From contig NZ_AP018689.1 of NCBI RefSeq assembly GCF_002157735.2, positions 2,203,619-2,267,618 of the forward strand: DNA of 64,000 nt, in the 5' to 3' direction. This stretch comes from Vibrio aphrogenes. Its GTDB lineage: Bacteria; Pseudomonadota; Gammaproteobacteria; Enterobacterales; Vibrionaceae. Under the pieces are notes generated by a model, which was not told the origin of the DNA, searched no databases, and saw only the letters and a program-made list of their open reading frames with translations. Made by a program: the position numbers and the translations under genes. This document shows, piece by piece, positions 20,461 through 30,530 of the stretch. How positions within the stretch are numbered: the stretch's first letter is position 1; the number at the start of each line of letters is the position of its first letter.

Positions 20461-21095
20461 GCCCTACACTCATACTGCACTAGCTGAGAACATCCTCAGC
20501 CAACTATTGGAAAGGCACGAGTATAACGGGCAAAAAGACAAGTGGCGAGAATAAAAGACAAAAACGAGAGCCGAGATAAACTTTGTTACAGGTTGCGTGA
20601 ACGCTTCGCTTCGAATCGCAAGGAGAAAGACCAGAGGATACAAAAAGTAAGCCCCGTCATTTAGGATCTCCTGCCGCACGTTACCACTTATTAAGACAAT
20701 GAATAAACCTCCCCTCTTGGGAGATCCTGAACGGCGCTCCTACGTCGCTTTTCAGGGTAACAGCGACTTTCAGTGTTTACTTTTGCTCTTCTGTGGCACA
20801 CGTATCTCACAACAGCAGCATTCTTATCTTTTCGGCTCCCGAGCGTAGCGTCCCCGCATCTCGCTCCCTGCTCCTACTTTCCACCTATTAATCTCATTGG
20901 TGAATTCAATTTTCATCTAGACTAATTATTAGGCATAATACACAACAACAGATGAAAATTAGCACCAGATAAATGTGACACCAAGTAGATGAGCGTCAGT
21001 TATATTGATTTTACCCTACTGTTTGGAACGAAAAGTGTAGTAAAATTACGCTCAAGCAAAATTATAAATTCTTTGTATTTTAACGAGGTTTGAAC
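20461..21095. repeat. REP-like cluster and gpmI upstream region
   Basis: The 635-bp gap between divergent yibN and gpmI carries REP-like units at about 20590-20640 (GCGTGAACGCTTCGCTTCGA), a CCCGTCATTTAGGATCTCC / GATCCTGAACGGCGCTCCTA pair at about 20654-20760, and CTTTTCGGCTCCCGAGCGTA at about 20826-20855. From about 20870 to 21089 the DNA is AT-rich and free of repeats; it should contain the gpmI promoter, but I could not pick a convincing -35/-10 pair. Confidence 0.7.
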
Positions 21096-22640
21096 ATGTC
21101 TAATAAGAAGCCAATGGCTCTAGTAATCCTTGATGGTTGGGGTTACCGCGAAGATAACAGCGACAACGCTATCGCCAATGCAAACACACCCGTTCTAGAT
21201 GGATTATTTGCAAATCAACCAAATACCTTAATTTCTGCTTCAGGTTTTGATGTTGGTCTACCTGATGGCCAAATGGGTAACTCAGAAGTTGGCCACACTA
21301 ATATCGGCGCAGGCCGTGTGGTTTATCAAGATCTTACTCGTATTACTAAATCTATCGCAGATGATGAATTTAAAGAGACTCCAGCGCTTGCTAATGCTAT
21401 CGATAAAGCAGTAGCGGCTGATAAAGCGGTTCATATCATGGGCCTAATGTCTCCAGGTGGTGTTCATAGCCATGAAGATCACATTTATGCGGCAGTCCAA
21501 ATGGCAGCAGAACGTGGCGCTAAAAAAGTCTATGTTCACGCTTTCTTAGATGGTCGTGATACGCCACCACGTAGTGCAAAAAATTCTCTACAACGTTTTG
21601 CTGATCTATTTGCAGAATTAAACCTAGAAGAAGGCCGCATCGCCTCTCTTGTAGGTCGTTACTTTGCAATGGATCGTGATAACAACTGGGATCGTGTACA
21701 AAAAGCTTATGACCTTCTTACTCAAGCAAAATCTGAATTTACTTTCGATTCTGCTGTTGAAGGTTTAGAAGCTGCTTACGCTCGTGAAGAAAATGATGAG
21801 TTCGTACAAGCAACTGAAATCCGTCGTGAAGGCCAAGCAAGTGCTGCTATCGTTGATGGCGATGCTGTGATCTTCATGAACTACCGTGCTGACCGTGCTC
21901 GTGAAATCACTCGTTGTTTCGTACCAGATTTTGCAGGTTTCGAACGCGAAGTATTCCCAAGCATTGATTTTGTGATGCTAACCCAATACGCAGCAGACAT
22001 CCCACTATTATGTGCCTTCCCACCAGCGTCACTAGATAACACTTACGGTGAGTGGTTATCAAAATGTGGTAAAACACAGCTACGTATCTCTGAAACAGAG
22101 AAATACGCACACGTGACTTTCTTCTTCAACGGTGGTGTTGAAAATGAGTTTGAAGGTGAAGAGCGTCAACTTGTTGCCTCACCAAAAGTTGCCACTTACG
22201 ACATGCAACCTGAAATGAGCGCACCAGAATTAACCGATAAGTTAGTTGCGGCGATTAAATCAGGTAAATTCGATACCATCATTTGTAACTATCCAAATGG
22301 CGACATGGTTGGTCACACTGGCGTATATGAAGCCGCTGTGAAAGCATGTGAAGCCGTTGATGAATGTATCGGCCGTGTCGTAGAAGCGATCAAAGAAGTA
22401 GATGGCCAATTGCTTATCACTGCTGACCACGGTAACGCAGAAATGATGATCGACCCAGAAACTGGTGGCGTTCATACTGCACACACTAACCTTCCTGTTC
22501 CACTGATTTATGTTGGTAACAAAGAGTTAGAGTTCAAACAAGGTGGTAAACTGTCTGATCTTGCACCAACCATGCTTGAGTTAACTGGTATGGAAATCCC
22601 TGCAGAAATGACAGGACAGGTGATTGTCAATCTTAAATAA
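21096..22640 (+). CDS. gpmI: 2,3-bisphosphoglycerate-independent phosphoglycerate mutase
   Basis: Interconverts 3- and 2-phosphoglycerate in glycolysis; Mn2+-dependent. 514 aa from the ATG at 21096, the same as E. coli GpmM. A TTG two codons upstream (21090) is in frame, but ACGAGG at 21083-21088 is better spaced for the ATG. Alkaline-phosphatase-like fold: VILDGWGYR holds the first metal Asp, [16 protein letters not shown] holds the phosphoserine nucleophile (about Ser63), then LDGRDTPP, and [11 protein letters not shown] near the C-terminus. Followed by envC in the same direction, as in E. coli. Confidence 0.98.
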   Translation: MSNKKPMALVILDGWGYREDNSDNAIANANTPVLDGLFANQPNTLISASGFDVGLPDGQMGNSEVGHTNIGAGRVVYQDLTRITKSIADDEFKETPALANAIDKAVAADKAVHIMGLMSPGGVHSHEDHIYAAVQMAAERGAKKVYVHAFLDGRDTPPRSAKNSLQRFADLFAELNLEEGRIASLVGRYFAMDRDNNWDRVQKAYDLLTQAKSEFTFDSAVEGLEAAYAREENDEFVQATEIRREGQASAAIVDGDAVIFMNYRADRAREITRCFVPDFAGFEREVFPSIDFVMLTQYAADIPLLCAFPPASLDNTYGEWLSKCGKTQLRISETEKYAHVTFFFNGGVENEFEGEERQLVASPKVATYDMQPEMSAPELTDKLVAAIKSGKFDTIICNYPNGDMVGHTGVYEAAVKACEAVDECIGRVVEAIKEVDGQLLITADHGNAEMMIDPETGGVHTAHTNLPVPLIYVGNKELEFKQGGKLSDLAPTMLELTGMEIPAEMTGQVIVNLK

Positions 22641-22727
22641 ATTGAGGCATTTTCCCTATCAATTGTATGTTTGTCTGATATATCATTAACCGCTATCAGA
22701 ATTCATATAAATCTATGCCAAGACCAT

Positions 22728-22756
22728 AAAGTGGCTAATCTTTTTAGCCACTTCTT
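22728..22756 (+). terminator. Terminator of gpmI
   Basis: Perfect 10-bp stem AAGTGGCTAA / TTAGCCACTT with a 5-base loop, followed by CTTATA. It has a modest T-run, so some readthrough into envC is likely. Confidence 0.7.
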
Positions 22757-22818
22757 ATAAATGACATAGAGCCAGGCTGACGATACGGTTAGCCTCATTC
22801 TTGGGAAAAGCTTCATTT

Positions 22819-23997
22819 ATGACAATGACTCAGTCGCAATCAAATTTAAGCGCCAGCTTGCGTTTTTCGTGTTCACGATTAATGACAACTGGCGCTTTTC
22901 TATGTGCTCTTGGTGTTGGCCTAATGAGCGCCGTCACCCCCTCAGCTCATGCCGCCTCCAAAGAGGATTTAAAAGGCGTATCCGCTGAAATATCACGCCA
23001 AACCTCTTCGATTAGCTCTCAACAAAAAAAACTAAATCAATTACAAAGTGATCTAAAAAGTCATGAAGTGACGATTTCAAAACTAGGGCAAGAGATCAGA
23101 GAAAATGAAAAAGAGCTCTCACAAGTCCAAGAAAACCTTTCCGATTTGAGAGCCCAAAAGAAACAGCTAGAGCATAAAAAAACACAGCAAACCGATACAC
23201 TTGAAAAGCTCATCAAAACCTATTATTTAACGAGCCGCAACAATAACTTACCGCAGATTCTTCAAGGTGGTGAAGCGGAAAGAAATGACCGTATAAGTCA
23301 ATATTTTCAACACCTTGCAAAAGCTAGAACAGAGGCTATCGAAGCTCTCAGTTTGACTCAACAAGCTTTAGATGAAAAAGAGCTGCAATTATCCGAAGAA
23401 GAAGATCGTCAATCGGTGCTCTTGACCAATAAAAAAGCGAAACGAGATGATTTACTGAAAGCACAAAATCAGCGCAAAACGACCGTTAATCAAATCCAAA
23501 GTAATATTCGTAGTAATCAAAGCAAATTAGCCGAATTACGCCGCAACGAAAATCGCTTAAAGGCTGAAATCGCTAAAGCAGCAAAACGTAATATTTCTCC
23601 AATGAACGGCTTATCAGCTTACCGAGGTAAACTCCCTTGGCCATTACAAGGTCGAGTGTTGCATAACTACGGCACCTCACAGAGTGGACAAATCACTTGG
23701 AAAGGGATCGTGATTAATGCAAAACAAGGTGAAGCGGTTAAAGCTGTCCATTCTGGAAAAGTCGTCTTTGCTGAATGGTTACGAGGCTATGGCTTAGTGA
23801 TATTACTTGATCATGGTAAAGGTGATATGACGCTTTATGGCTATAACCAAACCCTACTGAAAAAAGATGGCGATGTCGTCCATAAAGGCGAAACCATTGC
23901 CTTAGCGGGCAATACTGGAGGGCAATCACGGCCTTCCTTATACTTCGAAATCCGTCGTAATAGCCAGCCTCAAAACCCCAAAAGCTGGTTGAAATAA
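22819..23997 (+). CDS. envC: Murein hydrolase activator EnvC
   Basis: Periplasmic divisome protein, recruited by FtsEX, that activates amidases AmiA/AmiB. About 392 aa from the ATG at 22819; the frame reaches a TTG at 22801, and a second ATG is at 22825. A signal peptide precedes SAHA|AS at about residue 45. A long coiled coil, rich in Gln, Lys and Glu, spans about 50-260. The C-terminal LytM domain (about 280-390) is degenerate: it reads WKGIVI and SLYFEIRR where active enzymes have the zinc ligands, as in EnvC. Confidence 0.93.
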   Translation: MTMTQSQSNLSASLRFSCSRLMTTGAFLCALGVGLMSAVTPSAHAASKEDLKGVSAEISRQTSSISSQQKKLNQLQSDLKSHEVTISKLGQEIRENEKELSQVQENLSDLRAQKKQLEHKKTQQTDTLEKLIKTYYLTSRNNNLPQILQGGEAERNDRISQYFQHLAKARTEAIEALSLTQQALDEKELQLSEEEDRQSVLLTNKKAKRDDLLKAQNQRKTTVNQIQSNIRSNQSKLAELRRNENRLKAEIAKAAKRNISPMNGLSAYRGKLPWPLQGRVLHNYGTSQSGQITWKGIVINAKQGEAVKAVHSGKVVFAEWLRGYGLVILLDHGKGDMTLYGYNQTLLKKDGDVVHKGETIALAGNTGGQSRPSLYFEIRRNSQPQNPKSWLK

Positions 23998-24009
23998 TCG
24001 AGTTAATCT

Positions 24010-24042
24010 AAAGGGAGCTTTTCACATAAAAGCTCCCTTTAC
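24010..24042 (+). terminator. Terminator of envC
   Basis: Stem AAAGGGAGCTTTT / AAAAGCTCCCTTT (13 bp) with a loop of about 5 bases, ending in TTTACTTT. It follows the envC stop by 12 bases. Confidence 0.88.
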
Positions 24043-24167
24043 TTTAAGCGCTATTTATCTAGATGATATTCATTTGGCTTATGTTTATTTTCACGCTCAA
24101 AGTATATACTCTAAAAAAACTCATCTCATTACATCCAATTAACATCTCGCAAAGGAAATGCAAGCCG

Positions 24168-26213
24168 ATGCCAACCCATGTTGTACCGTCTGAGTCATCC
24201 ATCTCTATCGATAACCCTATTTCACTAGACGATGAGCCTAAAATTGGGCGTCGTATTGCCATTCGTTTTATTACCCTTTTTACCCTTTTTATCGTGATTT
24301 TTGGCGTAATCATCAGTGTAATTTATCAAACCTACACACGTAATCTAGAAAATCGCTTATTAGCTCAAGAAGAAGCCTTTATCGTTTCTTCTACCAATTT
24401 ACTGCAAAAGGAAATGCACACACAATTGCTGATCCTGAATATGACTTCAAAGTCTAAAGCGCTATCGGATTACTTGGAATCTCATTCTGAATCCGACCGA
24501 AATGGCTTGGTCAGCTTATTTAAAAATTTAATCCTTACTTTTCAATTCTATGACCAAGTACGCTTACTTGACTTAGAGGGCAATGAAATTTTACGGGTCG
24601 ACCGTGAAAATGAAGGCTTATCCGCCGTACTCAATAATGACTTACAAAGTAAGAATCATCGTTACTACTTTCAACAAGCTTTAAAGCTCAATCCTCAAGA
24701 AATTTATGTCTCGCCAATGGATCTTAATGTTGAAAATGGCAAAATTGAAAAGCCTTATCGACCAACCATTCGCTTCATTACTCCCGTCGTCAATGAAAAA
24801 GACCATAAAATTGGTTTACTTGTATTTAATTATTCAGCCACCGAGTTACTCGAAAATTTTCGTCATCAAATTACATTGCGTTTAAATGGTCAAGGGATGT
24901 TGATTGATCCCCATGGTTACTGGCTAAGTAACCATGATAGAAGCAACGAATGGGGATTAGATCTAGGTAAACCCGAGAATCACTTTAAAAAGCGCTACCC
25001 TCACGCTTGGCCTATCATCAAAGAGCATGATAATGGCACGTTAAAAACGGCGAATGGGCTATTCCGTTACCAATCTGTAGATCCATTAAACTTTAACCAA
25101 ATAGAAAGCCCCAATCGATTTACAGAAGAGCACCTTCTTTCTATTTCCAATGAATCTATCGAGAATACTGATTGGAAAATGGTGATTTTTCTACCTAACG
25201 AAACCATCGAAGAACAATCTTTGTTCCACAAACCTGGAGGCATAGGAGTCATCACCGTACTTATTCTTGCATTTGGCTTAATTTTGTTGCTCCTTATCAC
25301 TTTGTCAGAGCAAAGAAAATTTCGCCGTCAAAGAAATCGACAAATTAATGCAGAACTAAAAGATTTATATGAGAATGCACCTTGTGGATACCACTCTCTT
25401 AATGCCGATGGATTGATTACTCGTATTAATAATACAGAATTAAACTGGCTGGGCTACAACCGCGATGAAGTGCTTGGCCACTCATACCGAGAGTTTTTAA
25501 CTCCAAAAAGTCAAAAAACCTTCGATTCATTTTTAACGACCTTAATCAATAAAAAGAGCATTGAAGACACGGTATTAGAGATCCAAACGAAAAGTGGGAA
25601 AACCTTTTTCGCTTCAACTTCGGCGGTTGCGTTACTCAACGAAGGAAATTTTGCCTTAGCAAGAGCTTCCACTTTTGATATCTCAGATCGAATCAAACTA
25701 GAGAAGCGCTTAGAATACTTAGCGAATACCGATGTGTTAACCGGACTTAGTAATCGTCGTCACTTTTTTGAAGAGATATCATCGACCTTTAATCAACCCG
25801 ATGCTCAAGCGGAACCTCTTTCTATATTAATGTTAGATATAGATAACTTTAAATCCGTCAATGATAACTATGGGCATGACGCTGGTGATATTGTGTTAAA
25901 AGCCATGACTCAAACGATCTTAAGCCACCTGACCTCTCGTCATATCTTTGCACGTTTAGGAGGGGAAGAGTTTGTGATCACCACGCCAACGACTTTACAA
26001 GAAGCTAAAGAATTAGCAGAAACATTAAGAGTCGCGATTGAAAGCCAGCCCATATCGGTCACCAAATCTCTCAATTTACCGATAACCTTATCTATTGGCG
26101 TCGCAAACAAACCGCCTTCTTGTCATGATGTGGATGAAGTCTTAAAAAATGCGGATCTCGCGCTCTATCAAGCAAAGCAGAAAGGACGTAATAGAGTTGA
26201 GATAATAGATTAG
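24168..26213 (+). CDS. Membrane sensor diguanylate cyclase (periplasmic sensor, PAS, GGDEF)
   Basis: Predicted to make cyclic di-GMP. About 681 aa from the ATG at 24168 (AAAGGAA upstream). The frame runs to 24063, but that would add an unlikely hydrophobic lead. Membrane helices at about 30-52 (FITLFTLFIVIFGVIISVIY) and about 365-387 flank a periplasmic sensing region. A PAS domain at about 405-520 (LYENAPCGYHSLNADGLITR) precedes the GGDEF domain. This has DVLTGLSNRRHFFEE, MLDIDNFKSVNDNYGHDAGD and the active loop LGGEEF at about 598-602. The four residues five before GGEEF are not RxxD, so the usual inhibitory site is missing. No EAL domain. The ligand is unknown. Confidence 0.92.
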   Translation: MPTHVVPSESSISIDNPISLDDEPKIGRRIAIRFITLFTLFIVIFGVIISVIYQTYTRNLENRLLAQEEAFIVSSTNLLQKEMHTQLLILNMTSKSKALSDYLESHSESDRNGLVSLFKNLILTFQFYDQVRLLDLEGNEILRVDRENEGLSAVLNNDLQSKNHRYYFQQALKLNPQEIYVSPMDLNVENGKIEKPYRPTIRFITPVVNEKDHKIGLLVFNYSATELLENFRHQITLRLNGQGMLIDPHGYWLSNHDRSNEWGLDLGKPENHFKKRYPHAWPIIKEHDNGTLKTANGLFRYQSVDPLNFNQIESPNRFTEEHLLSISNESIENTDWKMVIFLPNETIEEQSLFHKPGGIGVITVLILAFGLILLLLITLSEQRKFRRQRNRQINAELKDLYENAPCGYHSLNADGLITRINNTELNWLGYNRDEVLGHSYREFLTPKSQKTFDSFLTTLINKKSIEDTVLEIQTKSGKTFFASTSAVALLNEGNFALARASTFDISDRIKLEKRLEYLANTDVLTGLSNRRHFFEEISSTFNQPDAQAEPLSILMLDIDNFKSVNDNYGHDAGDIVLKAMTQTILSHLTSRHIFARLGGEEFVITTPTTLQEAKELAETLRVAIESQPISVTKSLNLPITLSIGVANKPPSCHDVDEVLKNADLALYQAKQKGRNRVEIID

Positions 26214-26220
26214 CCTCTCT

Positions 26221-26256
26221 AAAAAGGGATAAAGCCTTGTCCTATTAAGGCAGTTT
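26221..26256. terminator. Bidirectional terminator between the GGDEF and DHH genes
   Basis: AAAGGGATAAA pairs with TTTATCCCTTT, with a small nested GCCTT..AAGGC hairpin inside. A-rich 5' and T-rich 3' flanks give a U-tract in both directions, as fits the convergent genes. Confidence 0.85.
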
Positions 26257-26301
26257 TATCCCTTTCTGTATTTTCTGTCACAGATCTAAAGAATATCTAA
26301 C

Positions 26302-27267
26302 TTAAAGCCGAAAGCGTTTATCCATAGCAGCAATAAATAACTCAAGTTGTTCAAGTGGTAAGGCATTAATTCCAGCGGCAGCGCGGCGGCCCCCTCCACT
26401 GACGAACTGATTACACACTTCATCCGCCCCTTCACGGCGAGTTAATGGTGCTCTCACACTTACGGTATAAGACACTTCATCTGGATTTAAGGTTACCACT
26501 GCACAAGCTTTATCTGGGTCTTGATTGGCCAATTGATTGCCAAACACGCCACTTATCCTACGTGCCCATGCTGCATTGGGCAGAAGATAAATTTGGATAT
26601 TTTCAGTGGATTGATAAGGAGACAGTGCTTGTAATTGTTGATGATCGGCTTGATAGCCCGCTCGTAGAGAATAAAAAATAGATCTCGAATCTTGTTGAAG
26701 TAAAAAGGGATCAGCAAAATTTAATAGCTTTTGAAACAAATCAGCAGGAGGGATCTGCAAATCCTCCAAACTAGCGCCATAGCCATTGTAATTAATTAAC
26801 GTCCCTAACTCTTGCAAAAATTCAATTTGAGTCTCAGAGAGACAACACTGCTTAGCCAATGCCATCGCTCTCTTGAGCATGTTATCCCCAAAAGCCCCCA
26901 CGATAGCCCAAGTCTGAAATTGACCTTTTAAATGCTGATTGATCAACACACTGGTACAAGTCTCGGAATCTAAATTGATAAGAGGCGTTAAATAAGGAGA
27001 TTGCGGTATCTCACCACTTTGATGATGATCGCAATAAAATGTTGGAACCCCCTGCTCGAGCAAGGAAATTAATGCCGAACGATTTTTATCAAGGGAGATA
27101 TCTAATACGGTTGCAGAGGTAACATCCGTTTGTTCGGCCACTTGTGCAAGCAATTGTATATCACGCTTCACACCAGTAACCAAGTGACTTGGCTTAGGAT
27201 CAGCCAAGCGTAATTGCAACAGAGCAATAATACCGTCGGCATCCCCATTAAACACATCGTAATGCAT
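26302..27267 (-). CDS. DHH-family phosphoesterase
   Basis: 321 aa. The DHH superfamily motifs are all visible: FNGDADGI at about 7-14, LDISLD at about 55-60, CDHHQSG at about 79-85, and the DHHA1-type end GADEVCNQFVSGGGRRAAAG at about 281-300. Relatives hydrolyse nanoRNA, pAp or cyclic dinucleotides, or are uncharacterised. Length and the short linker are closest to the small stand-alone group, not RecJ. The substrate is unknown. It converges on the GGDEF gene, which invites but does not prove a link with nucleotide second messengers. Confidence 0.87.
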   Translation of the reverse strand: MHYDVFNGDADGIIALLQLRLADPKPSHLVTGVKRDIQLLAQVAEQTDVTSATVLDISLDKNRSALISLLEQGVPTFYCDHHQSGEIPQSPYLTPLINLDSETCTSVLINQHLKGQFQTWAIVGAFGDNMLKRAMALAKQCCLSETQIEFLQELGTLINYNGYGASLEDLQIPPADLFQKLLNFADPFLLQQDSRSIFYSLRAGYQADHQQLQALSPYQSTENIQIYLLPNAAWARRISGVFGNQLANQDPDKACAVVTLNPDEVSYTVSVRAPLTRREGADEVCNQFVSGGGRRAAAGINALPLEQLELFIAAMDKRFRL

Positions 27268-27289
27268 GAAAATCCTTTTAAATACACAT

Positions 27290-28680
27290 TGCGAGGTGCG
27301 AGAACGCTCCGCTTTGAGAGCCGAGATTAGCTTGTTGCTCTTCGGCTCCCGAGTGAAAGGTTCCCATCCTCAGCTTTTGTTTCGCTTTTACAAGAAACAT
27401 GTTATTCGCAATAAAAAACCGTCATCCTGAAAAGTGACGAAGGAGCGCTGTTCAAGATCTCCTGCTACCATTAGAGACTCAACACGCTCTAGGAGATTCC
27501 AAACAGTTCGTCCCTCACTTTTAGAATGACGAGGAATGCTTTCGGCTCCCGAGTGAAACGTCCCCGGCTCTCGGCTCCTGTTTCACTTTTCCACGAAACA
27601 TGTTACTCGCAATAAAAAACCGTCATCCTGAAAAGCGACGAAGGAGCGCTGTTCAGGATCTCCTACTACCATTAGAGACTCAACACGCTATAGGAGATTC
27701 CAAACAGTTCGGCCCTCACTTTTGGAATGACGGGGAAGTCTTTCGCCACCCGAGTGAAACGTCCCCCGGCTCTCGGCTCCTGTTTCACTTTTCCACGTAA
27801 ATCACTGTACCATTACAAACACGCTGCTCGTAATAAAATTCCGTCATCCTGAAAAGCGACGAAGGAGCGCTGTTCAGGATCTCCTGCTACCATTAGAGGC
27901 TCAACACGCTATAGGAGATTCCAAACAGTTCGTCCCTCACTTTTGGAATGACGAGGAAGTCTTTCGGCTCCCGAGTGAAACGTCCCCGGCTCTCGTCTCC
28001 TGTTTCACTTTTCCACGAAAATCACTGTACCATTACAAACACGCTGCTCGTAATAAAAAACCGTCATCCTGAAAAGCGACGAAGGAGCGCTGTTCAGGAT
28101 CTCCTGCTACCATTAGAGACTCAACACGCTATAGGAGATTCCAAACAGTTCGTCCCTCACTTTTGGAATGAAGGGGAAGTCTTTCGCCTCCCGAGTGAAA
28201 CATCCCCGGCTCTCGGCTCCTGTTTCACTTTTCCACGTAAATCACTGTACCATTACAAACACGCTGCTCGTAATAAAATTCCGTCATCCTGAAAAGCGAC
28301 GAAGGAGCGCTGTTCAGGATCTCCTGCTACCATTAGAGACTCAACACGCTATAGGAGATTCCAAACAGTTCGTCCCTCACTTTTGGAATGAAGGGGAAGT
28401 CTTTCGCCTCCCGAGTGAAACATCCCCGGCTCTCGGCTCCTGTTTCACTTTTCCACGTAAATCACTGTACCATTACAAACACGCTGCTCGTAATAAAATT
28501 CCGTCATCCTGAAAAGCGACGAAGGAGCGCTGTTCAGGATCTCCTACTACCATTAGAGACTCAACACGCTCTAGAAGATTCCAAACAGTTCGTCCCTCAC
28601 TTTTAGAATGACGGGGAAGTCTTTCGCCACCCGAGAGAAACGTCCCCGGCTCTCGGCTCCTGTTTCACTTTTCCACGCGA
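27290..28680. repeat. About 220-bp tandem repeat array (6 units) between the DHH gene and ugd
   Basis: The landmark CCGTCATCCTGAAAAG(C/T)GA starts units at 27419, 27620, 27841, 28061, 28281 and 28501, giving periods of 201, 221, 220, 220 and 220 bp. Each unit carries the hairpin ATCCTGAA...TTCAGGAT, then CAACACGCTATAGGAGATTC, CCTCACTTTTGGAATGA, CTTTCGGCTCCCGAGTGAAA and TTTCACTTTTCCACG. Units 2 to 5 contain about 20 extra bases that match an IS3 element end. The array gives rise to nested reading frames of up to 114 codons that repeat every 220 bp and change frame; they are not genes. There are no spacers, so it is not a CRISPR array. Confidence 0.93.
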
Positions 28681-28701
28681 CTAGAAACAATCTTTCTGCG
28701 T

Positions 28702-29868
28702 TTAATCCGAGCCAAATAAATCGCGAGTATACACTTTATCCGCGACGTCAGATAATTCATCCATCATGCGGTTAGATACGATCACATCAGAGACTTGTTT
28801 AAACTCATTCAAATCACGGATAACACGTGAGCGGAAGAAGTCATCTTCTTTTAATACCGGCTCATAGACAACCACTTCAATGCCTTTTGCTTTCAGACGT
28901 TTCATAATGCCTTGAATGCTTGAAGCACGGAAATTATCAGAGCCCGCTTTCATAATTAAACGATAGACACCAACCACTTTGGGGTTACGTTTAATGATTG
29001 AATCTGCCACAAAGTCTTTACGAGTTCGGTTAGCATCAACGATAGCACCAATAATATTGTTAGGAACGGAATCGTAGTTGGCTAATAACTGCTTAGTATC
29101 TTTCGGTAAGCAATAACCGCCGTAGCCAAAGGATGGGTTATTATAATGATCACCAATTCGAGGATCTAAACCTACGCCTTCAATGATTTGACGAGCATCT
29201 AGACCATTCACTTCGGCGTATGAGTCAAGCTCATTAAAGTAAGCAACACGCAATGCGAGATAAGTATTTGAGAATAATTTAACCGCTTCCGCTTCAGTGG
29301 AATGGGTAAATAATACCGGAATATCTTGTTTTTCAGCCCCTTCCACCAATAAGTCAGCAAAGACTTTCGCGCGCTCAGACTGCTCACCGACAATAATGCG
29401 TGATGGGTACAAATTATCGTACAGTGCACGACCTTCACGTAAAAACTCTGGCGAGAACATAATATTCTCACATTGCATTTTTTCTTTGATATCAGAAGTA
29501 TAACCTACTGGAACGGTTGATTTAATCACCATTACCGCTTGAGGATTAATCTCCATAACGTCACGGATCACCGCTTCCACAGATGAGGTATTAAAATAGT
29601 TCGTTTGTGGATCGTAATCTGTTGGTGTGGCAATCACCACATAGTCAGCATCTTGGTAAGCGATTTGTTTGTCTAATGTCGCCGTTAAGTTAAGTTCTTT
29701 TTGAGCCAGAAATTGCTCAATTTCAGCATCAACAATGGGTGATTTTTTATTGTTAATCATCTCGACTTTTTCAGGGATGATATCGACGGCAACCACTTCA
29801 TGGTGCTGAGATAGGAGAACGGCATTCGAAAGGCCAACGTAGCCTGTACCTGCAATAGCGATTTTCAT
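28702..29868 (-). CDS. ugd: UDP-glucose 6-dehydrogenase
   Basis: Oxidises UDP-glucose to UDP-glucuronate, a precursor for acidic polysaccharide. 388 aa, the E. coli length. The NAD-binding [13 protein letters not shown] is at about 7-19. [31 protein letters not shown] and the catalytic Cys253 in [14 protein letters not shown] follow. It stands at the left edge of the polysaccharide region, on the opposite strand from wza, and probably supplies sugar to the wza-c system or to the operon at 44-52 kb. Confidence 0.97.
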   Translation of the reverse strand: MKIAIAGTGYVGLSNAVLLSQHHEVVAVDIIPEKVEMINNKKSPIVDAEIEQFLAQKELNLTATLDKQIAYQDADYVVIATPTDYDPQTNYFNTSSVEAVIRDVMEINPQAVMVIKSTVPVGYTSDIKEKMQCENIMFSPEFLREGRALYDNLYPSRIIVGEQSERAKVFADLLVEGAEKQDIPVLFTHSTEAEAVKLFSNTYLALRVAYFNELDSYAEVNGLDARQIIEGVGLDPRIGDHYNNPSFGYGGYCLPKDTKQLLANYDSVPNNIIGAIVDANRTRKDFVADSIIKRNPKVVGVYRLIMKAGSDNFRASSIQGIMKRLKAKGIEVVVYEPVLKEDDFFRSRVIRDLNEFKQVSDVIVSNRMMDELSDVADKVYTRDLFGSD

Positions 29869-30530
29869 AATGTATCCAAATAAAAAAATTCACCTCTAGC
29901 ACAGTCTATTCCGTGTTAAAGGCCTCAGTAAGACTGAGCTTATCGTAAAGTTAAAATCGATGAAAGGCGGATGTTCAGATTGATAGTCATTCTGAAATGA
30001 TACTTACAATTAAATCAATATTTTAGTTTCGCTTCAACTTCATTCAAATAAAGTACTAATAAACTATCATTAGAAAAATCTCATCTGAATCACATCTACA
30101 AAAAAACTCATAAATCTACTTAATAAATACATTAGATTTTTTATTGATAATAAATATCACATAAACACACGCAAACTATAAAAGTGTGAGATTAATCACG
30201 GAAAATATAAATAATACAAATACATTAGGTGATTGCCTCATTTTTCAAAAAAAAGGTAACCTAATAATTTAGAAATCAGATCAACGTTAAAAATCAAGGG
30301 GTATTTTACTTTGTGATGACAATCCATCTTAATTAAAAACAAATAAAGCTTTTAGAAGAACGTGGTCAAACCATTATTTTTGATATTTATATATTTGTCA
30401 AAATAAAGAGTTCCTATATTATCGCGCGATAATTTTTATACATTATTGGATGACTTATCATCACTTAACTGTGCAAGTTTAGCTTACGTATTTTTGAATC
30501 CTTGCCAAACTATAACAAGCAAGAAGTACG
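29869..30530. promoter_or_regulatory. Long AT-rich ugd/wza intergenic region with wza promoter and palindrome
   Basis: This 662-bp gap is repeat-free and AT-rich. Near its right end TTGTCA (30395-30400) and TATTAT (30417-30422) stand 16 bases apart as a good sigma-70 promoter. A perfect 16-bp palindrome ATTATCGC/GCGATAAT at 30418-30433 overlaps the -10, about 97 bases before wza. No ops or JUMPStart sequence was found here. I see nothing that codes for protein. Confidence 0.6.

Noticed and set aside
27600..28606. Repeated 66- to 114-codon open frames on the plus strand as a gene family
   Set aside because: They start every 220 bp inside the array, overlap one another, change frame because 220 is not a multiple of 3, and lack ribosome-binding sites.
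27290..28680. Possible CRISPR array
   Set aside because: Units are about 220 bp and nearly identical along their whole length, with no unique spacers and no cas genes. It is a plain tandem array.
29869..30530. ops/JUMPStart element upstream of wza
   Set aside because: GGCGG occurs near 29964, but it continues ATG, not TAG; no ops core was found.
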